NCBI GenBank assembly: GCA_002049825.1
Contig: MVCZ01000077.1
Coordinates: 1-5,052, forward strand
Direction of reading: 5' to 3'
Source of the DNA: Candidatus Zhuqueibacterota bacterium 4484_188
GTDB lineage: Bacteria > Calditrichota > Calditrichia > RBG-13-44-9
Length of the DNA: 5,052 bases
Part shown: positions 1 to 4,862 of the stretch, piece by piece
Layout of the letters: every line of letters starts with the position of its first letter
Position numbering within the stretch: the stretch's first letter is position 1
Translations under genes and position numbers: made by a program
The notes under the pieces: generated by a model
The model's input: only the letters and a program-made list of their open reading frames with translations
Told to the model about the DNA's origin: nothing
The model's database searches: none

Positions 1-420
1 GGCGAATTTATCATCGGAACCGTCGCCGGAGACCTTCACGACATCGGTAAAAATATCGTGAAAATGATTTTGGAAGGCGCCGGATGGAAAGTCATCGATC
101 TGGGTAACAATGTCTCTACCGAACGATTTTTAAAGGCGGTCGATTCGCACCCCGGTGCCGTTGTGGGAATGAGCGCCCTGCTGACCACCACCATGGAGAA
201 TATGGAAAAAACGGTTCGCACCCTGAAAGAGAAATATCCCGGACAAATCATCGTTATCGGGGGGGCTCCGATTACCGAGGACTTCAGAAAAAGAATCGGG
301 GCGGATGCCTATTTTAGAACAGAGACCGAAAAGATGAATGGTTTGATTTTGTTATTATTTTACAAAGGAAATTTGAAACTGGAAACTGGAAATTTGAAAC
401 TCGACCTTAGCAACCAGTAA
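1..420 (+). CDS. Corrinoid (cobalamin-binding) methyltransferase protein, 3' part
   Basis: This gene is open at the left edge; 139 residues are visible. The B12-binding Rossmann fold is clear. DLHDIG at visible residues 11-16 is the DxHxxG motif whose His13 supplies the lower cobalt ligand. MSALLTTTM (57-65) carries the Ser and Thr, four residues apart, that line the nucleotide tail pocket. IGGAP (86-90) is the second conserved glycine loop. The N-terminal helical cap is outside the window. Family members (MtaC/MttC/MtbC-like proteins and the MetH B12 module) shuttle a methyl group on cobalt between two methyltransferases in the cytoplasm. The C-terminus is odd: after GADAY the sequence departs from the usual final helix, and the last ~17 residues (GNLKLETGNLKLDLSNQ) are translated from a 7-nt-period repeat that also supplies the TAA stop. 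The B12-binding assignment is firm; the methyl donor and acceptor are inferred from neighbours only. Confidence 0.93.
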   Translation, partial: GEFIIGTVAGDLHDIGKNIVKMILEGAGWKVIDLGNNVSTERFLKAVDSHPGAVVGMSALLTTTMENMEKTVRTLKEKYPGQIIVIGGAPITEDFRKRIGADAYFRTETEKMNGLILLLFYKGNLKLETGNLKLDLSNQ

Positions 421-476
421 CCATAAAAAAGAAGCCAGTAACCAGAAGCAAGCAACCAGTAACCAATGACCAATCC
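367..476. repeat. Heptanucleotide-period repeat tract
   Basis: Read in steps of seven from 367, the first five units are variants of GGAAACT: GGAAATT, TGAAACT, GGAAACT, GGAAATT, TGAAACT. After one linking unit (402-408), the phase is kept from 409 by variants of AGTAACC: AGCAACC, AGTAACC, ATAAAAA, AGAAGCC, AGTAACC, AGAAGCA, AGCAACC, AGTAACC, AATGACC. The tract therefore keeps one 7-nt register for at least 105 bases. It begins inside the 3' end of the corrinoid protein gene and runs up to the next start codon at 477. It resembles in kind the short tandemly repeated repetitive (STRR) heptamers known from cyanobacteria and some other phyla. No gene function is implied. Confidence 0.85.
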
Positions 477-1226
477 ATGAAACCCCTGACGAATAAAAAA
501 TATTTTTCCTCTTTACCCGTTGGTTACCACAAACAATATGAGTTGCAATTAGATCGACTGCCACTCAATTTATCGGTGGTCGAGAGGTCACTGGGGTACG
601 CCAACGGAAAGGTGCCGGAATTTTATTCGGAAAAGATAGCACACTTCCTGGTTGAAGCCCGTGAGCGCGCAGAAATCAGAGCCGGTTTCCTCATTTTAGC
701 CCCGGAAAAGTTCAATTGCCGAAGCAGCCGTTTCGAATATGGTGATTTGGTTTTCAGAAGCGGTAAAATTATCTGCGGGCAGCTTCAAAAAAGTGAAACA
801 GTGGCTGTGTTCGCCTGCACTGCCGGTGCGGCATTCGATCGCTGGTCAAAAGAATTGTTTGATAAGGGAGATTACCCCGGGGGGTATGTGGTTGACTGCC
901 TGGGTTCGGAAATCGTGGAGAGTGCCGCCGATTGGCTTGAAGATAAATTAGCCGGGACACTTTCCGTTTACCAATTATCGATAACCAATCGTTTCAGTCC
1001 GGGCTATTGCGGCTGGAATGTCAGGGAACAGCACAAACTCTTTTCTTTGCTGCCGGCAAATTTCTGCGGTATTACCCTGACCGAATCGGCACTGATGCTC
1101 CCCATGAAGTCAGTCAGCGGGGTAATCGGTATCGGGCGGAACGCACAGAAAGAAGATTACCCTTGTGCTACCTGCACTGTGAAAAACTGTTACCGGCGGA
1201 AGGATGCGGAAAAATCAGCAAAGTAG
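477..1226 (+). CDS. MetH-activation-domain-like protein (corrinoid reactivation)
   Basis: This 249-residue cytoplasmic protein resembles the C-terminal activation (AdoMet-binding) domain of cobalamin-dependent methionine synthase, encoded on its own. That domain rescues cob(II)alamin by reductive methylation using AdoMet. Visible marks are the N-terminal segment LPLNLSVVERSLGY (28-41), ACTAG (113-117), the AdoMet-contacting region FSPGYCGW (173-180; compare RxxPGYP in MetH) and KSVSGVIGIG (211-220). A tail motif C-x2-C-x4-C (Cys230, 233, 238) follows; it is absent from E. coli MetH and could bind a metal or FeS centre (inference). The gene lies between the corrinoid protein and homocysteine methyltransferase genes, which supports a role in keeping that corrinoid protein active. 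The ATG at 477 is the only Met start in the frame before residue 208. No Shine-Dalgarno is visible because the heptamer repeat abuts the start, so a non-ATG start about 20 codons downstream is possible. Confidence 0.85.
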   Translation: MKPLTNKKYFSSLPVGYHKQYELQLDRLPLNLSVVERSLGYANGKVPEFYSEKIAHFLVEARERAEIRAGFLILAPEKFNCRSSRFEYGDLVFRSGKIICGQLQKSETVAVFACTAGAAFDRWSKELFDKGDYPGGYVVDCLGSEIVESAADWLEDKLAGTLSVYQLSITNRFSPGYCGWNVREQHKLFSLLPANFCGITLTESALMLPMKSVSGVIGIGRNAQKEDYPCATCTVKNCYRRKDAEKSAK

Positions 1227-1251
1227 ACGAAACGGAGAGCGGGGGAAAATA

Positions 1252-1290
1252 TTGGAGTTGTGAAGTGATGGAGTAATGGAGTATTGATGT
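1252..1290. repeat. Short imperfect TGGAGTA-type tandem repeats
   Basis: ATGGAGTA occurs twice in perfect tandem (1268-1275 and 1276-1283), with related TTGGAGTTG before it (1252-1260) and a degenerate unit after it. It occupies the roughly 95-nt gap between the activation protein and homocysteine methyltransferase genes. It looks like a low-complexity intergenic repeat of the same general style as the tract at 367-476, but with a different unit and an 8-nt period. No promoter or terminator could be separated from it. Confidence 0.55.
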
Positions 1291-1311
1291 TTGGAATGAA
1301 ACAATGTTCAT

Positions 1312-1315
1312 GGGA
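1312..1315 (+). promoter_or_regulatory. Ribosome binding site choosing the ATG at 1322
   Basis: GGGA at 1312-1315 lies six bases before the ATG at 1322, separated by a T-run. The upstream in-frame ATGs at 1304 and 1310 are less well placed, although GGA at 1293-1295 could serve 1304. Family members usually start a few residues before the first helix, which also favours 1322. Confidence 0.5.
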
Positions 1316-1321
1316 TTTTTT

Positions 1322-2221
1322 ATGCGTTCAATTATTGATGAATTAAAAACCGGGAAAGTATTGGCTTCGGATGGTGCCTGGGGTACCATGCTGCACCGGT
1401 TTGGACTTCAGCCGGGTGAGTGTCCCGAATTGTGGTGTGAGACACACCCGGATGTGGTAAAACAAATTGCCGAATCTTATGTTGAAGCCGGTGCCGACAT
1501 CATCGAAACCAATAGTTTTGGTGGAAACAGCATTCGGTTAAAGGAATTCGGGTTAGAAAACAGGGCAAGTGAACTAAACGAAAAAGCGGCACAGATTTCG
1601 CGCAAAGCCGCCGGCGATGATGTTTTCGTTTTCGGTTCGGTTGGTCCCACTGGTAAAATGCTGCTCATGGGAGAGATAACCGAAGAGGAAATGTATAAAT
1701 CATTTCGCGAACAGGTAATCGCTTTGGAACGGGGAGGTGCGGATGCTATATGCGTAGAAACCATGCTGGACCTCACCGAAGCCCGTTTAGCCGTTCGCGC
1801 CGCCCGGGAGAACACCCGTCTGCCGGTCGCCTGCACCATGACCTTTCAAAAAAGTGCGACGGGAGAATTCTACACAGTGATGGGCGTTTCTCCCGAACAA
1901 ATGATTGATGGGATGCACCGTGAGGGTGCGTCAATCATCGGTTCGAATTGCGGCAACGGAATCCAAATAATGGTTGAAATCGCCGCGGTTCTCCGCTCGC
2001 TTGACCCGCAAATACCATTGATGATTCAATCCAATGCCGGACTTCCCGAAAACCGGGATGGGAAGACCATCTATCCGGAAACCGTGGATTTTATGAGTTC
2101 GCACATTCCCGCCCTGATTGAAGCCGGAGTCAACATTATCGGCGGATGCTGCGGTACCACTCCGGAATATATCAAAAACTTTGTGCAAATAATCCGGAAA
2201 CATAATTCGGAAAAACTGTGA
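1322..2221 (+). CDS. Homocysteine S-methyltransferase family protein (stand-alone)
   Basis: This 299-residue single-domain (beta/alpha)8 barrel of the homocysteine S-methyltransferase family (BHMT, MmuM, N-terminal module of MetH) transfers a methyl group to the zinc-bound thiol of homocysteine, giving methionine. Motifs run in the expected order: DGAWGTML (17-24), GADIIETNSF (57-66), GSVGPTGK (105-112), ETMLDLTEA (146-154), GSNCGNG (207-213) and GGCCGTTP (274-281). Cys210, Cys276 and Cys277 are the three zinc ligands, all present. The length matches a complete isolated module. With a corrinoid protein and a MetH-type activator just upstream, the donor is probably methyl-corrinoid, as in MetH, rather than betaine or S-methylmethionine; this is inference from context. 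An alternative start at 1304 would add six residues. The gene appears intact. Confidence 0.93.
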   Translation: MRSIIDELKTGKVLASDGAWGTMLHRFGLQPGECPELWCETHPDVVKQIAESYVEAGADIIETNSFGGNSIRLKEFGLENRASELNEKAAQISRKAAGDDVFVFGSVGPTGKMLLMGEITEEEMYKSFREQVIALERGGADAICVETMLDLTEARLAVRAARENTRLPVACTMTFQKSATGEFYTVMGVSPEQMIDGMHREGASIIGSNCGNGIQIMVEIAAVLRSLDPQIPLMIQSNAGLPENRDGKTIYPETVDFMSSHIPALIEAGVNIIGGCCGTTPEYIKNFVQIIRKHNSEKL

Positions 2222-2233
2222 ACCAATAAAAAA

Positions 2234-2237
2234 GGGA
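2234..2237 (+). promoter_or_regulatory. Ribosome binding site of the lyxose isomerase gene
   Basis: GGGA lies six bases before the ATG at 2244, in the 22-nt gap after the homocysteine methyltransferase stop codon. The short gap leaves little room for a promoter or terminator, so the two genes are probably co-transcribed. Confidence 0.55.
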
Positions 2238-2243
2238 ATAAAA

Positions 2244-2786
2244 ATGAAATTAGCCGAAGTTAAAAAGTTGCAGGAACAAACGTTCGAGTTCCTGCAAAAA
2301 GCTCATATTGCCATCACCTCCCGCGAGAAAGAAAATATTGAGATCGCTGACTTCGGATTGAACGACATTGCGCATGTGGGACTGCAATTGGTGGTTTACA
2401 TCGACACAGACCGGTATTGTGCCAAGGAATTGGTCTTGTTTCCCCGGCAATTTTGCCCGGAACATCGTCACCCGGATATTGATGAGACAAGACCGGGTAA
2501 ACAGGAAACTTTTCGCTGCCGCTGGGGTGAAGTTTACCTCTACGTGGAAGGAGAACCAACGCCTGAGCCGGCGGCAAAAATCCCGGAAGAATACTTACCC
2601 TACCTGAATGTTTGGAAGGAGATTGTGCTCACCCCGGGTGAACAGTACACCCTGGCTCCCAATACCCGTCATTGGTTCCAGGCGGGTGACCGGGGGGCAA
2701 TTGTCTCGGAGTTTTCTTCCACGAATACCGATGAGTATGATATTTTTACCGATCCGAATATCAGGCGAATTCCGGTGATTGAGTAG
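2244..2786 (+). CDS. D-lyxose isomerase (D-lyxose ketol-isomerase), cupin fold
   Basis: This 180-residue protein matches the D-lyxose isomerase family (EC 5.3.1.15), which interconverts D-lyxose and D-xylulose, and often D-mannose and D-fructose, with a divalent metal, typically manganese. The cupin ligand pattern is complete: EHRHP (73-77) gives His74 and His76, KQETF (86-90) gives Glu88, and NTRHWF (140-145) gives His143. The cupin core motifs FRCRWGEVYLYVEGE (90-104) and LTPGEQYTLAPN (129-140) and the C-terminal SEFSSTNTDEYDIFTDPNI (155-173) are characteristic of the family. There is no signal peptide, so it is cytoplasmic. The length is slightly below the 220-230 residues of well-known larger members but fits the short clade. 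It sits 22 nt after the homocysteine methyltransferase gene, though no pathway link is evident. Repeat-unit homology begins at its stop codon. Confidence 0.92.
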   Translation: MKLAEVKKLQEQTFEFLQKAHIAITSREKENIEIADFGLNDIAHVGLQLVVYIDTDRYCAKELVLFPRQFCPEHRHPDIDETRPGKQETFRCRWGEVYLYVEGEPTPEPAAKIPEEYLPYLNVWKEIVLTPGEQYTLAPNTRHWFQAGDRGAIVSEFSSTNTDEYDIFTDPNIRRIPVIE

Positions 2787-2912
2787 ATTGTTAATTGGTA
2801 CATCTGCATTCACCCGGATGAATCCGGGTGCTGACCTAATTTCTTGAGACAACACCCTGCTTCAGCAGGGTGACGCGAAACAACTACTCACTAACCAACT
2901 GCTTCAGCAGTT
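2786..2912. repeat. Four-hairpin repeat unit, copy 1 (h1 missing)
   Basis: Homology to the other copies begins at the last base of the lyxose isomerase stop codon. It contains h2 (2811-2830: CACCCGGA-TGAA-TCCGGGTG), a 22-nt centre, h3 (2853-2872: CACCCTGC-TTCA-GCAGGGTG), a 24-nt spacer and h4 (2897-2912: AACTGC-TTCA-GCAGTT). All three stems are perfect. The outer hairpin h1 is not recognisable; its expected place overlaps the last codons of the isomerase gene. The centre differs from copy 3 at one base, and the 24-nt h3-h4 spacer is identical to it. Confidence 0.9.
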
Positions 2913-2941
2913 TACAAAAAAGCGCATGAAATGAAGAGAGA
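2913..2941 (+). pseudogene. Possible 29-nt scar of a deleted transposase gene
   Basis: This short junction between h4 of copy 1 and h1 of copy 2 occupies the position that the transposase gene occupies between copies 2 and 3. It starts with TACAAAAAAG, identical to the first 10 bases after h4 at the transposase leader (3135-3144). It contains ATGAAGA (2931-2937) at the same distance from h1 as the ATGAAGA that ends the transposase gene (3584-3590). This fits an internal deletion that removed nearly the whole gene, but the matching segments are short. Confidence 0.45.
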
Positions 2942-3134
2942 AACCGTTGAAACGGTTGATATTTATTTGGTACGTTCGTACTCACCCGGATGAATCCGGG
3001 TGTTGACTCAACAAAATCGAAACATGAAATCGATGGCGAATATGTTCGAACCAAATGAAACCGGATTAAGACAACACCCTGCTTCAGCAGGGTGACATGA
3101 GACAACTACTCACTAACCAACTGCTTCAGCAGTT
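2942..3134. repeat. Four-hairpin repeat unit, copy 2 (expanded centre)
   Basis: It contains all four perfect hairpins: h1 (2942-2957: AACCGT-TGAA-ACGGTT), h2 (2983-3002), h3 (3075-3094) and h4 (3119-3134). The h1-h2 spacer is 25 nt and the h3-h4 spacer 24 nt, exactly as in copy 3. The h2-h3 centre is 72 nt instead of 22 nt. It keeps the edges (TTGACT at the left, AAGACAA at the right) and carries about 50 extra bases, which include an ATCGA/TCGAT inverted pair. The unit directly precedes the transposase gene. Confidence 0.92.
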
Positions 3135-3140
3135 TACAAA

Positions 3141-3147
3141 AAAGGAG
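3141..3147 (+). promoter_or_regulatory. Strong ribosome binding site of the transposase gene
   Basis: AAAGGAG lies six bases before the ATG at 3154. It decides the start: an in-frame ATG at 3097 would add 19 residues translated entirely from repeat-unit sequence. The h4 hairpin ends at 3134, just upstream, and might influence access to this site. Confidence 0.8.
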
Positions 3148-3153
3148 CAACCC

Positions 3154-3594
3154 ATGGCAACTCATTCCCTGGTGAAAATTTATGTTCATCTAATCTGGGG
3201 TACTCTCAGCCGTGAAAGAATCCTGAATAAGAACCTCAGAATCTCCCTATTTAAACACTACGTTGAAAGAGCAAAAGAGCTTTCCCTTCAAATCGAAAAA
3301 ATGAATATCCAGCCGGAACATGTGCATATTCTCTTAACACTGCCTGCCGACCAAACAATCGCGCAAGTTTCAAAAAACCTGAAAGGCGAATCGTCGCATT
3401 GGATTAATGATAATAATTTGCTCCCGGGTAAATTCAATTGGCAACGGGGATATGGGGCATTTTCGGTCAGTGCTTCTCAACTCACAAAAGTCAAGAACTA
3501 TATAGCGAGCCAGGAAGAACATCATAAAAAACAATCATTTTACCAGGAATATAAAGAATGGGCAAAGAAATATGGTGTATGGTATGAAGATTAA
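3154..3594 (+). CDS. tnpA: IS200/IS605-type Y1 (HUH) transposase, REP-associated
   Basis: This 146-residue protein is a single-domain Y1 transposase, a normal length for IS200-type TnpA. It would act as a dimer, cutting and rejoining single-stranded DNA at hairpin-bearing ends through a 5'-phosphotyrosine intermediate. SLVKIYVHLIWGT (5-17) is the typical first strand, QPEHVHILLTLP (53-64) carries the HUH metal-binding pair His57 and His59, WQRGYGAFSVS (97-107) is the conserved central strand, and VKNYIASQEEHH (113-124) holds the catalytic Tyr116 with Gln120. All key residues are present, so the gene looks functional. The YIxxQxxHH signature is IS200-like rather than that of classical RAYTs, yet the gene is embedded in REP-like hairpin units. 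Base composition is more AT-rich than the UroD-family gene downstream, consistent with a mobile gene. Confidence 0.93.
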   Translation: MATHSLVKIYVHLIWGTLSRERILNKNLRISLFKHYVERAKELSLQIEKMNIQPEHVHILLTLPADQTIAQVSKNLKGESSHWINDNNLLPGKFNWQRGYGAFSVSASQLTKVKNYIASQEEHHKKQSFYQEYKEWAKKYGVWYED

Positions 3595-3737
3595 AACCGT
3601 TGAAACGGTTCGTATTTAATTGGTACATTCGTATACACCCGGATGAATCCGGGTGCTGACTTAATTTCTTGAGACAACACCCTGCTTCAGCAGGGTGACG
3701 CGAAACAACTACTCACTAACCAACTGCTTCAGCAGTT
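3595..3737. repeat. Four-hairpin repeat unit, copy 3 (complete, compact)
   Basis: This is the cleanest copy: h1 (3595-3610), 25 nt, h2 (3636-3655), 22 nt, h3 (3678-3697), 24 nt, h4 (3722-3737). Stems are 6, 8, 8 and 6 bp, all perfect. Loops are TGAA, TGAA, TTCA, TTCA, so the reverse complement of the unit has the same plan of a short hairpin followed by a long one. H1 begins immediately after the transposase stop codon. H4 is followed by TTAAAATTAACC and could act as a weak terminator, although its stem is short. Confidence 0.93.
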
Positions 3738-3757
3738 TTAAAATTAACCAATCATAA

Positions 3758-3762
3758 AAGAG
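3758..3762 (+). promoter_or_regulatory. Weak ribosome binding site for the UroD-family gene
   Basis: AAGAG at 3758-3762 is eight bases before the ATG at 3771. It favours 3771 over the upstream in-frame GTG at 3762, which overlaps the site itself, and over the ATG at 3777, which is 14 bases away. Confidence 0.45.
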
Positions 3763-3770
3763 TGAATACA

Positions 3771-4862
3771 ATGACCATGACCGCAAAACAGCGATTTTTA
3801 ACCGCATTAAACCGCAAAACCCCGGACCGGCTTCCGGTGACCACCCATCACGTAATGCCTTATTTTTTAGGGAAGTATTTAGATAATATTTCTTACCAGG
3901 AATTTTTTGACCGTTTCGGTTTGGACCCCATTTTATGGCTTGCCGAACACAAGCCCGATACCGTCAAAGGCGAATATTACGATCCGCTGCAGGGAGAACC
4001 GGGATTTCTGCAACCACGGTGGATTTGCTCGGATAACTGGCGCATAGAGCGGGAAACAGTTCCTGACCAGGAATACCACACAGTTCGCTACCACTTTGTT
4101 ACACCGGTAAAAACCCTTACCATGTCCCTGCAGAGCAACGAATACACTGCCTGGGTTTCGGAACGTTTGGTGAAAGAGAAAAGCGATATCGACGTCATTG
4201 AAAAATATGCTCCCGCACCACTCTGCGATGTTGAAGCGGTGAACCGGCAGGCAGCGTCTTTCGGCGAGCGGGGTCTGGTGCGCGGCTTTATTCCCGGCTT
4301 CGACATTTACGGGCAGGCAGGCTGCTGGCAGGACGCGGCGGTGCTGTTCGGTATTGAACCGCTGATCATGGAAACGTTCACCGATCCGCCATGGGTTCAT
4401 ACTTTTCTCAAAATTTTACAGAAGCGCAAAGAGGTTTACCTCCGGTCCATGAAAGGCGCCCGGTTCGACATCATCGAACACGGCGGCGGCGATGCTTCAT
4501 CCACGGTCATTTCGCCGCAAATCCTGGAAGATTTCGTCCTGCCCTACGATACCGAACTTACCGCACTTGCCCACGAAATGGGACAGCGGGTGGTTTACCA
4601 TACCTGTGGCGGAATGATGCCGTTTCTGGAAATGATCGCCGACAGCCAACCGGATGCCATGGAGACATTTACTCCCGCTTCAATGGGTGGCGACACACGA
4701 CTGGCAGAGGCAAAGAAACGCATCGGGGAGCGGGTGTGCATGATTGGCGGCTTTGACCAGTACCATTATTTTCAGGGTTGCACACCGGAGGAAACCCGAC
4801 AGGCAGTGCGCCGGTGTTTTGAGGAAGCGGGAGACATTTTTTCGACGCCGAACCGGCATTGA
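3771..4862 (+). CDS. UroD-family (MtaA-like) methyltransferase, frameshifted near the C-terminus
   Basis: This is a 363-residue reading frame of the uroporphyrinogen decarboxylase superfamily. The start MTAKQRFLTALNRKTPDRLP (3-22) is typical of the corrinoid-methyltransferase branch. The N-terminal MRQAGRY motif of true HemE is absent, so heme synthesis is unlikely. DIIEHGGGDASST (233-245), ISPQILEDFVLPY and YHTCGG (276-281) follow; His277 and Cys279 match the H-x-C zinc pair of MtaA-type enzymes that activate a thiol to accept methyl from a corrinoid. The frame is family-like through EEAG (354), after which nine unrelated residues (DIFSTPNRH) end at TGA. The expected GGYI-type segment, which in MtaA contains the third zinc-ligand Cys, is missing, and the conserved tail continues in another frame. 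The gene is probably damaged unless the frame is corrected. Its presence near corrinoid genes suggests C1 or methyl transfer; the substrate is unknown. Confidence 0.85.
   Translation: MTMTAKQRFLTALNRKTPDRLPVTTHHVMPYFLGKYLDNISYQEFFDRFGLDPILWLAEHKPDTVKGEYYDPLQGEPGFLQPRWICSDNWRIERETVPDQEYHTVRYHFVTPVKTLTMSLQSNEYTAWVSERLVKEKSDIDVIEKYAPAPLCDVEAVNRQAASFGERGLVRGFIPGFDIYGQAGCWQDAAVLFGIEPLIMETFTDPPWVHTFLKILQKRKEVYLRSMKGARFDIIEHGGGDASSTVISPQILEDFVLPYDTELTALAHEMGQRVVYHTCGGMMPFLEMIADSQPDAMETFTPASMGGDTRLAEAKKRIGERVCMIGGFDQYHYFQGCTPEETRQAVRRCFEEAGDIFSTPNRH

Larger units (their letters stand above)
2811..3737 (+). mobile_element. IS200-type/REP-like (BIME-like) element cluster
   Basis: The cluster is arranged as unit copy 1, 29-nt junction, unit copy 2, tnpA-like gene, unit copy 3. 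The transposase gene fits exactly between h4 of copy 2, which ends nine bases before its AAGGAG, and h1 of copy 3, which starts at the base after its stop codon. IS200/IS605 elements lack terminal inverted repeats and use subterminal hairpins as single-stranded recognition sites. TnpA-REP (RAYT) systems have a chromosomal gene flanked by REP palindromes arranged in inverted pairs (BIMEs). The layout here fits this broad group. The exact element ends and cleavage sites cannot be fixed from the window, so the borders given are those of the repeat cluster. Confidence 0.75.

Noticed and set aside
1477..1839. 120-codon open frame on the minus strand inside the homocysteine methyltransferase gene
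   Set aside because: It is low-complexity, rich in Ser and Ala, antisense to conserved catalytic motifs and has no credible ribosome binding site.
3097..3153. Longer transposase start at ATG 3097
   Set aside because: The extra 19 residues are translated repeat-unit sequence, including h4, which also occurs in copies without a gene. The start at 3154 has a strong AAAGGAG and matches the usual N-terminus of the family.
2811..3737. CRISPR array
   Set aside because: The repeats are themselves palindromic mosaics with irregular spacing and conserved, not unique, spacers, and a transposase gene sits between copies.
3601..3740. Intrinsic terminators at h1-h4 after the transposase
   Set aside because: None of the hairpins is followed by a clear run of Ts, and the short h1/h4 stems are weak. 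The same hairpins recur in all copies as parts of the repeat unit.
3933..4400. 155-codon open frame on the minus strand inside the UroD-family gene
   Set aside because: It is antisense to a clearly conserved gene, its product shows no recognisable motif, and it is explained by codon bias of the plus-strand gene.
3771..4862. True uroporphyrinogen decarboxylase (hemE)
   Set aside because: The N-terminal MRQAGRY motif of HemE is missing and the H-x-C-G-G motif of the methyltransferase branch is present.
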